Shown here piece by piece: positions 40,888-50,691 of a DNA stretch of 64,000 bases. Location: contig CAXXSC010000008.1 in assembly GCA_963668435.2 (NCBI GenBank), forward strand, positions 1 to 64,000, read 5' to 3'. Source of the stretch: G963668435 sp963668435 (GTDB taxonomy: Bacteria > Latescibacterota > Latescibacteria > Latescibacterales > Latescibacteraceae). The translations under genes and the position numbers were made by a program. How positions within the stretch are numbered: the first letter of the stretch is position 1; every line of letters starts with the position of its first letter. The notes below the pieces were generated by a model. It made no database searches and was not told the origin of the DNA. It saw only the letters and a list, made by a program, of their open reading frames with translations.

Positions 40888-42174
40888 CAGTAGTGTCCGG
40901 TTAGGTTTTAGCGAATAGATGCTGTTTATTGCTCCTTTGCTCTTGTTGAGCATCATCGAAAAAGCCTCGAGCTTCGTTTTGGATATTAATTCGTAATTCT
41001 CGGGCTCTTTTGATAGAGACTTTTTCATTATATTCTTCATGACAATAAATTGCTAACAGGAGGTAAGTAATAAGCCCGGCAAGCATTTGGACCTTCAAGC
41101 CATATTCACTGCGCGCGATGATATGATAGACTTTCAGATGCCGTTTCCACCAGGCAAAGAATCGTTCAATATCCCAGCGCAGCCTGAATGCAGCGGCGAT
41201 TTGTTCCGCCGAGAGGTCGAAGCGGTCAGTTGCGATCCAGTACTCCTGGTTCAAGATGCGGTAAGCGACAACCCTGACTTCACGTTCCGTCTGGTTAATG
41301 GCATCAATACCAAGCAGTACAGTAGCATCATAGAAGATCATGCTATCCGTGTCGATGTCATGGGTTTGCAGAACTGTTTTTCGGGCATTGGCCTTAATAC
41401 GGCAAATAAAATGCTTTTTATCCTTTTGCCAGCGGTCAAAGCCCTCGTGTGTCAGGTAACCTCGGTCCATGATTCCGGTTTGTCCCGGCTTGAGTATCTG
41501 ATCGACATAGAGACGCTCATTGCTGTTGCCCTCTGCCAGAAAGAGTTTTTCCGGTATGCCATAGTTGAGATCGAAGCCGAGATGCACCTTTGCCTTGTTC
41601 TTGGTGGCCGTGTATTCCGCCCAATGCATGGAAAGAACCGCATCGACAAGCGAACCATCGATGGCAACGAGATCACCGTACTCCGTATGTTTCGCCGGTA
41701 ATGTATTCGCCGCCTGAGCATGAAGCTCGGTAAAAACATGGAGCAATTGCTCAAGACCGCGACTGTTTATAGCTTCAAAAAAACTGCTCTTCTTGATGCC
41801 GTTTTTCGGCGCGATAACTTCACGTGCAAACGTATCTTGTTCAAGAACTTGCAGTAAGTGGCGGCCCGACTTGAACTCATTGAGATGGAAATATATCAAG
41901 CCATCGAGCTGTTCTTCAAAACTCATTTGCAATGGTCTGTTACCTCGTGATTTCAGATCAGGTGTGGCCGCAAGAGCTGTGCATAATGGCTGCCTAAATC
42001 GTTTGTACGAGCGTAGCGCGCGTTTTTTGATTCGTTTGTTCTTAAGCGGTAACATCTTCGCAAACCCTTGTCAATTAAGGTTTTTGCGAAATTGTATCGC
42101 CTTATGCTAATGTTGATATGTCAAGCTCTTTTTCATTTTAAAACTGTATGCTAATTTCTAACCGGACACTACTG
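40888..42174. mobile_element. IS4-family insertion sequence, apparently complete
   Basis: The element is 1287 bp long with 17-bp perfect terminal inverted repeats, CAGTAGTGTCCGGTTAG at 40888-40904 and its complement at 42158-42174. It contains one transposase gene. The nine bases before it (ACTCGAACC) and after it (ACTCGAATC) agree at eight positions, fitting a nine-base target duplication with one later change. The right end lies 7 bp from the aspS stop codon, so no gene is broken. Confidence 0.9.
40901..42055 (-). CDS. IS4-family DDE transposase
   Basis: The 384-residue product carries the IS4-type catalytic landmarks: first Asp in DLVAIDGSLVDA, second Asp in GIMDRGYLTHEGFD and the C-terminal Y/F-R-E-K signature in FRLRWDIERFFAWWKRHLK. 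The N-terminus is basic, as expected for end-binding. The stop codon lies within the left inverted repeat. The frame is intact, so the element may be active. The gene reads in the same direction as the surrounding minus-strand genes. Confidence 0.93.
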   Translation of the reverse strand: MLPLKNKRIKKRALRSYKRFRQPLCTALAATPDLKSRGNRPLQMSFEEQLDGLIYFHLNEFKSGRHLLQVLEQDTFAREVIAPKNGIKKSSFFEAINSRGLEQLLHVFTELHAQAANTLPAKHTEYGDLVAIDGSLVDAVLSMHWAEYTATKNKAKVHLGFDLNYGIPEKLFLAEGNSNERLYVDQILKPGQTGIMDRGYLTHEGFDRWQKDKKHFICRIKANARKTVLQTHDIDTDSMIFYDATVLLGIDAINQTEREVRVVAYRILNQEYWIATDRFDLSAEQIAAAFRLRWDIERFFAWWKRHLKVYHIIARSEYGLKVQMLAGLITYLLLAIYCHEEYNEKVSIKRARELRINIQNEARGFFDDAQQEQRSNKQHLFAKT

Positions 42175-42181
42175 ACTCGAA

Positions 42182-43945
42182 TCAGTCTTTTATGACAATA
42201 CCGAGTTCCCTGAGCTGTGCTGCGGAAACAGTCGAGGGTGTCTCATCCATGAGCGATACGCCCTGGTTGGTTTTCGGGAATGCGATAACGTCCCTTATGG
42301 ATGTTGCTTTTCTCAGAAGCATGACAAAACGGTCAAAACCGAAAGCTGCGCCAGCGTGCGGCGGAGCACCATACTCAAGGGCCTCGAGTAGGAAGCCAAA
42401 TTTGTCACGGGCCTCCTCCTCCGAAATACCCAGCGCTGTCAGAATTCTCATCTGCAGTTCGCTGGTATGAATCCTCACAGAACCGGAAACGAGTTCATTT
42501 CCATTAAGCACGAAATCATAGGCACGGGAACGGACTTTCAGGGGATCGCTTTCCAGAAGCTCGACATCCTCATCGAAAGGTGATGTAAACGGATGATGCA
42601 TTGCCGCGATCTTGTTTGTCTCCTCGTCAAGCTCGTACATGGGAAATTCGGTCACGAACAGGCCCTTGAACTCATTCTCGTCAATAAGGCCGAGATCGTA
42701 TCCAAGTTTCAAACGAACAGCACCGAGTGCTTTATTGGTAACAGAAGGCTTGTCAGCTACAAAAACAAGAAGATCACCCGGCTCTGCCTGCATACGGCCG
42801 ATAAGTTCTTTCTGAATTTCCTCGCTGAAGAACTTGACGATATTGGATTCGAGGCCATTCTCGGTCATTTTCATCCATGCCATACCGCCCGCACCGTGTT
42901 CCTGCGAATAAGCGATAAGAGCGTCAATTTTGCCGCGTGACATCGATGCGCCACCCTTGACGTTGATCGACTTGATCAGACCGCCGTTTTCCACAACACT
43001 CTTGAACACTTTGAAATCACATTTTTCCATGATGTCGCCGACATTGACATGCTCAAGGCCGAAACGGGTATCCGGTTTGTCGACACCATACTTGTCCATT
43101 GCCTCCGCATAGGTCATACGCGGGAACGGAAGATTTATTTCAGCATCCATGGTCTCTTTGAAAATTGCGCCGACAACACCCTCGACGACATCTAGGACAT
43201 CTTCCTCGTTCACAAAGCTCATTTCAAAGTCGATCTGGCTGAATTCAGGCTGACGGTCTTTTCTTAGGTCTTCGTCACGGAAACATTTCGTTATCTGGAA
43301 ATAACGGTCGAAACCGGAAACCATGAGTAGCTGCTTGTAGATCTGGGGCGACTGCGGCAGCGCATAGAACTCACCAAAAACCCGACGCGACGGCACCAGG
43401 AAGTCACGTGCACCTTCAGGCGTACTTTTCATCAGGAACGGAGTCTCGATCTCCGCAAAATCCTGACTGGCAAGATAACTCCTTACCACACCGGCAACCT
43501 TGGAGCGAAAAAGCAGGTTCTGCTGGATTTCCTCGCGGCGAAGATCCATATAACGGTATTTGAGACGGATTTCCTCGTTGACCTCGCGGTATTCATCCAA
43601 TGGGAACGGAGGAGTTTTTGATTTGTTGAGGATTTCGACATCATCGATATCAATCTCTATCTCACCGGTCGCGAGGTTGGGATTCGCCATGCCCTCGGCA
43701 CGTGAGTTGACTTTTCCGTGAACAGCGATCACCCATTCGGGACGTATCATTTCAGCAGAATGATGGGCCTCGGGATCGCGCTCAGGATCAAAAACGATCT
43801 GTGTCAGACCGTAACGGTCCCTGAGATCGACAAAAATAAGTCCGCCGTGGTCACGCCGACGGTGCACCCATCCGGTGAGAACAACCTCACTCTCCTTGTC
43901 GGAGAGACGTAATTCGCCGTTGTTGTGAGTTCTTTTCAGTCGCAA
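42182..43945 (-). CDS. aspS: Aspartyl-tRNA synthetase AspS
   Basis: The 587-residue class II synthetase has the N-terminal OB-fold anticodon domain (LTGWVHRRRDHGGLIFVDLRDRYG), motif 2 in TKCFRDEDLRKDRQPEFSQID, the bacterial GAD insertion (~280-410) and motif 3 in HAGAAFGFDRFVMLL. Length fits bacterial AspRS. A possible non-discriminating function (also charging tRNA-Asn) cannot be judged here. It follows hisS by 32 bp on the same strand, a common pair. Confidence 0.97.
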   Translation of the reverse strand: MRLKRTHNNGELRLSDKESEVVLTGWVHRRRDHGGLIFVDLRDRYGLTQIVFDPERDPEAHHSAEMIRPEWVIAVHGKVNSRAEGMANPNLATGEIEIDIDDVEILNKSKTPPFPLDEYREVNEEIRLKYRYMDLRREEIQQNLLFRSKVAGVVRSYLASQDFAEIETPFLMKSTPEGARDFLVPSRRVFGEFYALPQSPQIYKQLLMVSGFDRYFQITKCFRDEDLRKDRQPEFSQIDFEMSFVNEEDVLDVVEGVVGAIFKETMDAEINLPFPRMTYAEAMDKYGVDKPDTRFGLEHVNVGDIMEKCDFKVFKSVVENGGLIKSINVKGGASMSRGKIDALIAYSQEHGAGGMAWMKMTENGLESNIVKFFSEEIQKELIGRMQAEPGDLLVFVADKPSVTNKALGAVRLKLGYDLGLIDENEFKGLFVTEFPMYELDEETNKIAAMHHPFTSPFDEDVELLESDPLKVRSRAYDFVLNGNELVSGSVRIHTSELQMRILTALGISEEEARDKFGFLLEALEYGAPPHAGAAFGFDRFVMLLRKATSIRDVIAFPKTNQGVSLMDETPSTVSAAQLRELGIVIKD

Positions 43946-43977
43946 AGTTAAAATCCTCGTTTGTGTATTTATGGTAT

Positions 43978-45228
43978 TTATTTTTTCATTTTTTCAAGAA
44001 AAGCGATAAATGACATGGTTTCCTGATTCGACTCATTCATGTCTTTGGCACTGACCATGCCATCGTCTTCCTCCGGAAAAAGAACATATCTCGCATTCAG
44101 TTTCGAGGCTGTCCGCATCTGGGCCTTGACGCTGCGTCCCATGTGATCGGTCATTGCAGAAACCTCATGTTTCTGAAGTGCGTCAGTATAATCAAAGGCC
44201 GTATAATCGCCATCACCGGCGACATTCACGACATACACATCAATGCCTTCAGCAGCGGCAATTTCCTTCTCTTTCAGCACCATAACAAGGCGCTCCATGC
44301 CGCATGCAAAACCAACCGCGGGAAGCTCCTGTCCGCCGAGTTGTTTCACAAGCTTATCATAACGACCTCCGCCCATGATTGCAGATTGCGATCCGAGACC
44401 GCTGTATTTCATTTCAAACACAACACCGGTGTAATAATCGAGACCACGGACAAGGAAAGGATCCTCTTCGAATACAATCCCTTTTTTTGTGAGCATCGAC
44501 AGGACGGCATCGTAATGACTCCTGTCCTCATCTGTCAACGAATCGACGGTCCGAGGCAGATTTTTCGCATTATGCACCGCCTCATTACAGCCGGGCACCT
44601 TGCAATCCAAAACACGAAGAGGATTTGTCGTCTTACGTCGTCTGCAATCCTCACAGAGACTATCTTCAACCGTATCGAGAAATAATAGGAGAGATTTCTT
44701 GTATGCATCGCGGCTTTCATCACCACCAAGTGAGTTGACTGAGAAGCTGCGCTCATCAAGACCGAGCTCACCGGCAATACAGTCAAAAAGTGACATAGCC
44801 TGAACATCGGTCATTGGTGACGGAGAGCCAATAATCTCGACACCGAACTGATGGAACTGACGCTGGCGGCCTTTCTGTGGGCGTTCCTGACGGAACATCG
44901 GCCCCATATACCATAATTGTTGCGGCAGCCCCCGCTGGTCCAGTGAGTTTTCAATGAAAGCGCGTATTACCGAGGCAGTCCCCTCCGGACGGAGTGTGAG
45001 ACTGCGATCGCCCATATCTTTGAATGTATACATTTCCTTGCCGACAATATCGGTGTCCTCACCGATTGAACGGGCGAAAAGATCGGTTTTTTCAAAAACA
45101 GGAGTTCGTATCTCGAAACAGCCGAATATGCGCATCCATTTCCTGACAGTTGACTCTACATGCTGCCAGATTTCCACATCACCGGGAAGTATATCGAAAG
45201 TGCCTTTTATTGCTTGTATTTTATTCAT
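43978..45228 (-). CDS. hisS: Histidyl-tRNA synthetase HisS
   Basis: The 416-residue class II synthetase shows TFDILPGD at the N-terminus, motif 2 region GPMFRQERPQKGRQRQFHQFGVE, the HisRS-specific loop VRGLDYYTGVVFEMKYSG and motif 3 (AVGFACGMERLVMVL). A C-terminal anticodon-binding domain (DVYVVNVAGDGDYTAFDY onward) follows. It is the first gene of the hisS-aspS unit and has a strong promoter upstream. Confidence 0.97.
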   Translation of the reverse strand: MNKIQAIKGTFDILPGDVEIWQHVESTVRKWMRIFGCFEIRTPVFEKTDLFARSIGEDTDIVGKEMYTFKDMGDRSLTLRPEGTASVIRAFIENSLDQRGLPQQLWYMGPMFRQERPQKGRQRQFHQFGVEIIGSPSPMTDVQAMSLFDCIAGELGLDERSFSVNSLGGDESRDAYKKSLLLFLDTVEDSLCEDCRRRKTTNPLRVLDCKVPGCNEAVHNAKNLPRTVDSLTDEDRSHYDAVLSMLTKKGIVFEEDPFLVRGLDYYTGVVFEMKYSGLGSQSAIMGGGRYDKLVKQLGGQELPAVGFACGMERLVMVLKEKEIAAAEGIDVYVVNVAGDGDYTAFDYTDALQKHEVSAMTDHMGRSVKAQMRTASKLNARYVLFPEEDDGMVSAKDMNESNQETMSFIAFLEKMKK

Positions 45229-45278
45229 CTGACTTAGCCGTAAAAAATTGTTATATAATGAGAAAACATGAGTTAATT

Positions 45279-45307
45279 AATATACTTATTTTATATATCC
45301 CAGTCAA
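45279..45307 (-). promoter_or_regulatory. Promoter of hisS-aspS
   Basis: On the minus strand TTGACT (45302-45307) and TATATT (45279-45284) are spaced by 17 bases, about 50 bases before the hisS start codon. Confidence 0.65.
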
Positions 45308-45489
45308 GTTACATTCGGATTTCTTAAACCTGAACACGTTCATGTCAATGAAACGATTTTTTTGTCGAAAATTTTAAAACAATAGCATACACTAGCCTTT
45401 TATATTATACTTTGAATTTTAATAGATAAATATCTCTAAAACGACATTAACAATTAATAAGGCCCCATTTTCTGATGACGGGAGGTATG

Positions 45490-47262
45490 ATGAAAAGGTG
45501 TTTTCGACTGTTGCCTTTGTTTTTTTTCACTTTCACGCTCTGTGCCGAAGCAAGTATTATTGATGTTCCAGAAGATTTCGATAAAATTCAGGATGCGATC
45601 AATTCTGCCGCTGACGGCGATACTGTAAGCGTGGCGCCGGGCACATATTTCGAGAGAATAGACTTTAGCGGCAAGGCGATCCTTGTCGGGTCCTATTACG
45701 CACTGACAATGGACACGACTTTTGTTTCACAGACAATTATTGATGCTGATAAACAGGGACGTGTCGTTGATTTCACAAGCGGTGAAGATCAGAGAGCAAT
45801 CTTGAGCGGTTTCACCATAACAAACGGGGAAAACCTAGATCCCGATCACTCCACTTATGGAGAAATGTGTGGCGGCGGTATTGTCTGTATCGACTCCAGT
45901 CCGTCATTGGAGAGACTGACTATAACCGAAAACTACGCCGATGGTTACGGCGGCGGATTGTATTGCAAAAACGCAAGCCCTTCGGTAAGCAGTTGTATTA
46001 TAAATAATAATCAAGGTCGCGAAGGTTCGGGGATTTATTGCAACAGATCATCCTGTCCCGTAATCACGGGTACAATTATAGACAACTGTCGTGAAATTGA
46101 TGTTCACGACGACGGGGGCGCAATTGTCTGTCTCGGGCGTTCGTGCCCGGTATTTGAAAATGTGACACTTATCGGCGGTTATGATCTCGGTGGCATCCGC
46201 TGCGAGGACAGATCAAACCCAACATTGAAAAATTTTACATTTATTGATGTTACGGATTTTTGTGTTTCAGCCACCGACTCAAATCCAGTACTTGAAAATA
46301 TCACCGCTATTGGCACGCGATGGGGTATTCACAGCGGCGGCAGCGGAATGGCCTTCAAGTTCAAAAACTCCAGTACTGTTATGCGAAATTCGAAGATTCT
46401 CAATACGAACGGTTACGCTATTTATTGCGACGGTGCAAGCCCAACATTTGAAAATGTTCTTATAGATACAGTCACTGGCGATCCGTTCATCAGCGGCATA
46501 TATCTCAGAAACAACTCATATCCCGTGATCAGCAACTGTACTATCATGAATGTACATTATACAGACAAGAACCAGAAATTCACAGATGCCGGTATACAGA
46601 TAACCGAGGGATCCAAACCGCATATTATCAATACACTGATCACCGGCAACAGAAACGGCATCCTGAATTACGATTCAACACTGGATATGGAGAATTGCAA
46701 CATCTGGGGAAACCATGAAAACAACATAGTATTTTCAGGCATGGACTTTCTTGCCGGAAATTTCACCAATTACAACGGCACCTCTTGTGATCGGTTCTTA
46801 AATATATCTGAAGATCCACTGTTTATCGCCGACGACGACTACCATCTATCAGCGGAAAGTCCCTGTATCGATGCCGGTTCAACACGTATTTCGCCTGAAG
46901 ATGATATTGAAGGCACCTCACGTATAGGAAGTCCCGATATAGGTGCCTACGAATACCTCTATGATATCTCGGTCAAAGATGAGGCTGGAAATCAACCGCA
47001 AGCCGTCACCTTGAGGAATGCCGTGCCTAATCCTTTTAATGCCTCCACGATATTATCATTTAATATTCCGAAAGAAGGGTACGTAAACCTTGGCATTTAC
47101 AACCTTAATGGCCAGAAAGTCATGGAACTGGTCGACGGCACGCTATCGGCTGGAAATCATACTGTTCTTCTCGACGGATTGTCATTGGCATCCGGCGTAT
47201 ATTTTGCACAATTAATCGCAGGTGGACATACAAAAAGTATAAAGGTAACCCTGCTTAAATGA
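45490..47262 (+). CDS. Secreted right-handed beta-helix protein with T9SS-type sorting domain
   Basis: The ~590-residue product has a signal peptide (LLPLFFFTFTLCAEA). Next comes a pectin-lyase-like segment (IDVPEDFDKIQDAINSAADG, VAPGTYFERIDFSG) and many short parallel beta-helix repeats rich in Asn, Ser and Gly. The C-terminal ~85 residues (LRNAVPNPFNASTILSFNIP to SGVYFAQLIAGG) form a T9SS-type sorting domain. This implies secretion to the cell surface. Beta-helices of this type bind or cut polysaccharides, but no catalytic residues can be picked out. The second of two ATGs is used because GGAGG lies four bases before it. Confidence 0.85.
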   Translation: MKRCFRLLPLFFFTFTLCAEASIIDVPEDFDKIQDAINSAADGDTVSVAPGTYFERIDFSGKAILVGSYYALTMDTTFVSQTIIDADKQGRVVDFTSGEDQRAILSGFTITNGENLDPDHSTYGEMCGGGIVCIDSSPSLERLTITENYADGYGGGLYCKNASPSVSSCIINNNQGREGSGIYCNRSSCPVITGTIIDNCREIDVHDDGGAIVCLGRSCPVFENVTLIGGYDLGGIRCEDRSNPTLKNFTFIDVTDFCVSATDSNPVLENITAIGTRWGIHSGGSGMAFKFKNSSTVMRNSKILNTNGYAIYCDGASPTFENVLIDTVTGDPFISGIYLRNNSYPVISNCTIMNVHYTDKNQKFTDAGIQITEGSKPHIINTLITGNRNGILNYDSTLDMENCNIWGNHENNIVFSGMDFLAGNFTNYNGTSCDRFLNISEDPLFIADDDYHLSAESPCIDAGSTRISPEDDIEGTSRIGSPDIGAYEYLYDISVKDEAGNQPQAVTLRNAVPNPFNASTILSFNIPKEGYVNLGIYNLNGQKVMELVDGTLSAGNHTVLLDGLSLASGVYFAQLIAGGHTKSIKVTLLK

Positions 47263-47460
47263 TATTTCAATTATTGTTACGTACACTTGTGTCGTTTCCG
47301 ATTTCACCGAATCATCAACAATAATCACAAAAGCCGGGACAATAAATAAAGCTCCTGTAACACCTGTAGCTGATTTTTTCTTTGCTGTGGTTTTCACGAT
47401 CATTTATTTTATCAACTTGAAGATCCAATATTTGTACACTTTCCATCACAGGAATTCATG

Positions 47461-48411
47461 ATGTCAGAAACGGCAGTATCGATACATAGTCTCAGCCGCT
47501 CATTCAGCGGCAAGAGGGCTGTCAATTCACTCGAATTCGACATTCAGAGAGGAAGTGTTTTCGGCTTCCTCGGACCGAACGGCGCAGGGAAAACCACAAC
47601 CATCCGCCTTCTGCTCGGACTGCTCGCACCTGACAGCGGCAATGCCACGGTACTTGGCCATGACATCATCAATGAAAGTCACCTGATACGCGAAAAAACC
47701 GGCGCGCTGCTTGAACATAACGGTCTCTACGAACGTATTTCAGTCCAGGCAAACCTTGACCTTTATGGCCGTATTTACCATCTGGAAGACAGGGAACGAC
47801 ATGATCGCATAGAAGGACTTCTCGAACGTTTCGATCTCACTGAAAAAGCAAAAGAAAGAACAGGCTCTCTCAGCCGCGGGATGAAACAGAAGCTCGCAGT
47901 TGCACGTGCGCTGCTTCACAGACCGCCCCTTATTTTCCTCGACGAACCGACAGCTGGCCTCGATCCGGTCGCATCTTCGCAGCTCAGGAACACTCTTCGC
48001 GATCTGGTTGCCACCGAGGGTATAACCGTTTTTCTCACGACGCACAACCTTATGGAAGCTGAACAGATCTGCGATACAGTGGGCGTTATCAGGAAAGGCG
48101 AACTCATTGCCTTCGGCCCTCCTTCAACGCTGACATCATCAAAAGACAATATTTATCTTGTCAGGGGAAGTGGTTTTTCCGAAAATATCCTGTCTAACCT
48201 TAACATGCTCCCGATGATTAGCGACGTCACTATAGAAGACAGTTCTCACATAAACATACATCTGACCGCGGACAACACGATGGCACCGATAGTAAGAAAG
48301 ATCATTGAATCGGGTGCGGAAATCGAGGAAGTCAGGAAAGAAACAAACAGCCTCGAGGACAGTTTCCTTGCACTTTTAAAAGACGGTTCTTCTGACAGGA
48401 GTCAGTTATGA
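47461..48411 (+). CDS. ABC transporter ATP-binding protein (NatA/CcmA type)
   Basis: The ~316-residue ATPase has Walker A GPNGAGKTTTIRLLLGLL, the Q-loop region, signature LSRGMKQKLAVARAL, Walker B LIFLDEPTAGLDP and switch His in FLTTHNLMEAE. A C-terminal ~80-residue extension of the type seen in drug or sodium exporters follows. It partners the permease gene, whose start overlaps its stop by four bases. An AGGA site lies seven bases before the second ATG (47461). The exported substrate is unknown. Confidence 0.92.
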   Translation: MSETAVSIHSLSRSFSGKRAVNSLEFDIQRGSVFGFLGPNGAGKTTTIRLLLGLLAPDSGNATVLGHDIINESHLIREKTGALLEHNGLYERISVQANLDLYGRIYHLEDRERHDRIEGLLERFDLTEKAKERTGSLSRGMKQKLAVARALLHRPPLIFLDEPTAGLDPVASSQLRNTLRDLVATEGITVFLTTHNLMEAEQICDTVGVIRKGELIAFGPPSTLTSSKDNIYLVRGSGFSENILSNLNMLPMISDVTIEDSSHINIHLTADNTMAPIVRKIIESGAEIEEVRKETNSLEDSFLALLKDGSSDRSQL

Positions 48412-49142
48412 ATGACATTCTAACCGTTTTTCGTAAAGAATGGAACGAATACTTACACGCTCGATCTTCCATCAAGGGAACGATCATGCAGACATTCTTT
48501 CCAATCCTGATTTTTGGCATAGTCTTCCCTCTTCAGGCAGGAAAAGAATGGATCGAATCGCCGATACCGATCTTGTCGTTCGCATGGATACCGCTGCTCT
48601 TCGTTTCAGCTCTAACCGCAGATTCGTTCGCCGGTGAAAAAGAACGCCATACATTCGAAACGCTCCTGGCCAGCCGTCTGAAGGACAGTTCTATTTTTTT
48701 GGGCAAGCTCTCGGCCGCAGTCAGCTACGGACTGATTATGACAGTACTGATAGCTGGAGCGGGTGTAGTGACTGTCAACATCAAGGTTTTTGATGGTTCG
48801 ATCGTATTTTATCCACTGAAAGCTTTTTTTGCCGGAGCACTTATCTGTGTTCTTTTGTCGATTATGATCGCTGGCATTGGCATCATGATATCGATGAGAG
48901 CACAAACTGTCCGACAGGCACACCAGACACTGAGCTTTTCCATTGTCCTGATTGCCCTTACCCCTACTATTCTTCTTCAGTTTGTGCCCAAACCAATCAA
49001 GGAAAAACTGTTTTCGTATTTAACATTGCTCGACGCGCAAACAATCACATTGGGTATTATTGCATTAATCACACTCCTGAACATACTGATCCTCTCCCTG
49101 GCGTACAGAAAATGCCGACGCACCACTATTAACTACGAGTAA
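48408..49142 (+). CDS. ABC-2 type transporter permease
   Basis: 244 residues with six hydrophobic segments. The first part reads LTVFRKEWNEYLHARSSIKG and the central TADSFAGEKERHTFETLLASRLKD segment is diagnostic of ABC-2/NatB-type permeases. The ATGA overlap with the ATPase gene shows translational coupling and a shared complex. The substrate class (ions, drugs or lipids) cannot be told. Confidence 0.9.
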   Translation: MNDILTVFRKEWNEYLHARSSIKGTIMQTFFPILIFGIVFPLQAGKEWIESPIPILSFAWIPLLFVSALTADSFAGEKERHTFETLLASRLKDSSIFLGKLSAAVSYGLIMTVLIAGAGVVTVNIKVFDGSIVFYPLKAFFAGALICVLLSIMIAGIGIMISMRAQTVRQAHQTLSFSIVLIALTPTILLQFVPKPIKEKLFSYLTLLDAQTITLGIIALITLLNILILSLAYRKCRRTTINYE

Positions 49143-49368
49143 TCATCCCTCTTAAATCCGCAATTTACATGTTGACTTGCCATTCCAAGATCAGACACGC
49201 CCACCCTTGAGATAATTATTTTCCCAAATAATATGAAGCCGATAAACTATCGCGGAAGTATCAAATACACAAAGAGACAATCGATATTAGCATATTCCAG
49301 CCTATTTATATATATTCCCTAAAGGTGAATATTCGATTCTCACATTTTGACAAGACAGGATTTATTTA

Positions 49369-50685
49369 ATGGATAGACGATCGTTTATTAAATCTGGTGC
49401 TGGCGGCGGACTGGCAACAGCGATACTTTCCAGGAACGCAAACTCTTCTACTAAAGGATTTGCCATAAACCAGTTTATTGAGCAGAATCCTGACGCTGTA
49501 TTTATTATGAGAAGCAATGCCGCTAACAAATTTGATACTGACGCAAAAGATCGGGCAGGCCTTGAACTGGCGTCTACGTTGTTTTCTGTTGTCAAATCCG
49601 GCGGCACCCCCCTATCGAGGCCTGTAGCCATTAAAACAAATACAATCCTTGGCAAAGCTGAAGCCCCTTATCCCGAAGGTTATCTCATGGGTGCCCACAC
49701 TGACCCCGCCTTTACTGGTGGTTTTGTTAAGGGCATGAAGGCAATGGGAATGTCTGGCGGCCAATTCACTATCAGGGATGCAAGCTGTCACATGAACACA
49801 TATGAAGATTCAGGTTACCTGGCAATGGCAGAGAAAACAGGCGTAACACTTCGTGAAACTGCCGATGTCAATGACAATCCCGAAGAAGTCCACTGGGTCA
49901 ACATTCCTAACGGAATCATCCATCGCCGCCTTCCATACTTGCTTCCATACAACACAAAAAACACATACCTGATCAACATTGCAAAATTCAAGTCGCACGC
50001 AATGGGAATAACCCTCTGCTGCAAGAACCTTCAGGGGACTATCGCCAATCCGTATAAGGGATTCTGTGGTGGATTGAAAGGAATTAAAGGACGCTGCGCA
50101 GATGAGACGCTCAATCCGGATTTCATTGAGGCAGTAATGGAAAATTATCAGCGCCACAAAAAGCATATACCACGATGGGACAAGCCGGGGCATCATTATG
50201 ACTGCGGAATCGGCATGGAAACCTGGGTGACCCGCACTCTTGACAATCTCAGCGCAAGTACGGCAAAAATTCACATTGTCGAGGGTATTTACGGAAGGGA
50301 CGGCAGTCATATAAATGGGCCGCACCCGCCTTATGAAAAAGATAGAAAAGTGCTGGGCAGGACGAAGGATTTCATGTCGAACATTGTCATGTTCGGGAAA
50401 AATCCCTATCACATCGACAATATCGGTCACTGGCTCGGTGGACATGAACCGGGGAATTTCGGGCTCTTCCACATCGCGCTGGAACGCGGCCTCGCGAGAC
50501 ACCTTGATCCGCACGACATTCCGCTCTATATCTGGGAAAACGGCAGGGCGACAGAGATAGACCTCACATCACTGGAACGCACACCGCTTCTCAGCTATTA
50601 TCTCAGGCGTGATTACGACGGACAGCATGAAGATATCTACCATCTCTGTGATGAGGCGTTTGATTACGGTCCAAACAAGGGCTGA
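49369..50685 (+). CDS. DUF362 protein with twin-arginine signal
   Basis: The 438-residue protein starts with MDRRSFIKSGAGGGLATAIL, a twin-arginine translocation signal (RRSFIK then a hydrophobic stretch). The body carries the DUF362 pattern, with VAIKTNTILGKAEAPYPEG, YLINIAKFKSHAMGITLCCKNLQGTIA and a C-terminal NPYHIDNIGHWLGGHEPGNFG. DUF362 proteins often occur with iron-sulfur proteins, but no ferredoxin-type CxxCxxC cluster is seen here. Tat export suggests folding, possibly with a metal, before translocation. AGGA lies about eight bases before the ATG. The reaction is unknown. Confidence 0.85.
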   Translation: MDRRSFIKSGAGGGLATAILSRNANSSTKGFAINQFIEQNPDAVFIMRSNAANKFDTDAKDRAGLELASTLFSVVKSGGTPLSRPVAIKTNTILGKAEAPYPEGYLMGAHTDPAFTGGFVKGMKAMGMSGGQFTIRDASCHMNTYEDSGYLAMAEKTGVTLRETADVNDNPEEVHWVNIPNGIIHRRLPYLLPYNTKNTYLINIAKFKSHAMGITLCCKNLQGTIANPYKGFCGGLKGIKGRCADETLNPDFIEAVMENYQRHKKHIPRWDKPGHHYDCGIGMETWVTRTLDNLSASTAKIHIVEGIYGRDGSHINGPHPPYEKDRKVLGRTKDFMSNIVMFGKNPYHIDNIGHWLGGHEPGNFGLFHIALERGLARHLDPHDIPLYIWENGRATEIDLTSLERTPLLSYYLRRDYDGQHEDIYHLCDEAFDYGPNKG

Positions 50686-50691
50686 GACACG

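Noticed and set aside
41087..41701. A 204-codon plus-strand frame within the insertion sequence
   Set aside because: It is antisense to the intact transposase and has no transposase accessory features.
47212..47403. A 63-codon minus-strand frame after the beta-helix gene
   Set aside because: It overlaps the 3' end of a well-supported gene, lacks a ribosome site and has no recognisable domain; the 47263-47457 gap otherwise shows nothing firm.
49150..49200. Possible second sigma-54 promoter on the minus strand
   Set aside because: A TGGCA occurs but no GC lies ten bases after the GG, so the -12 element is missing.
49143..49368. Possible small gene or RNA in the 226-bp gap before the DUF362 gene
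   Set aside because: The gap is AT-rich with no frame, stem-loop with T-run or convincing promoter pair.
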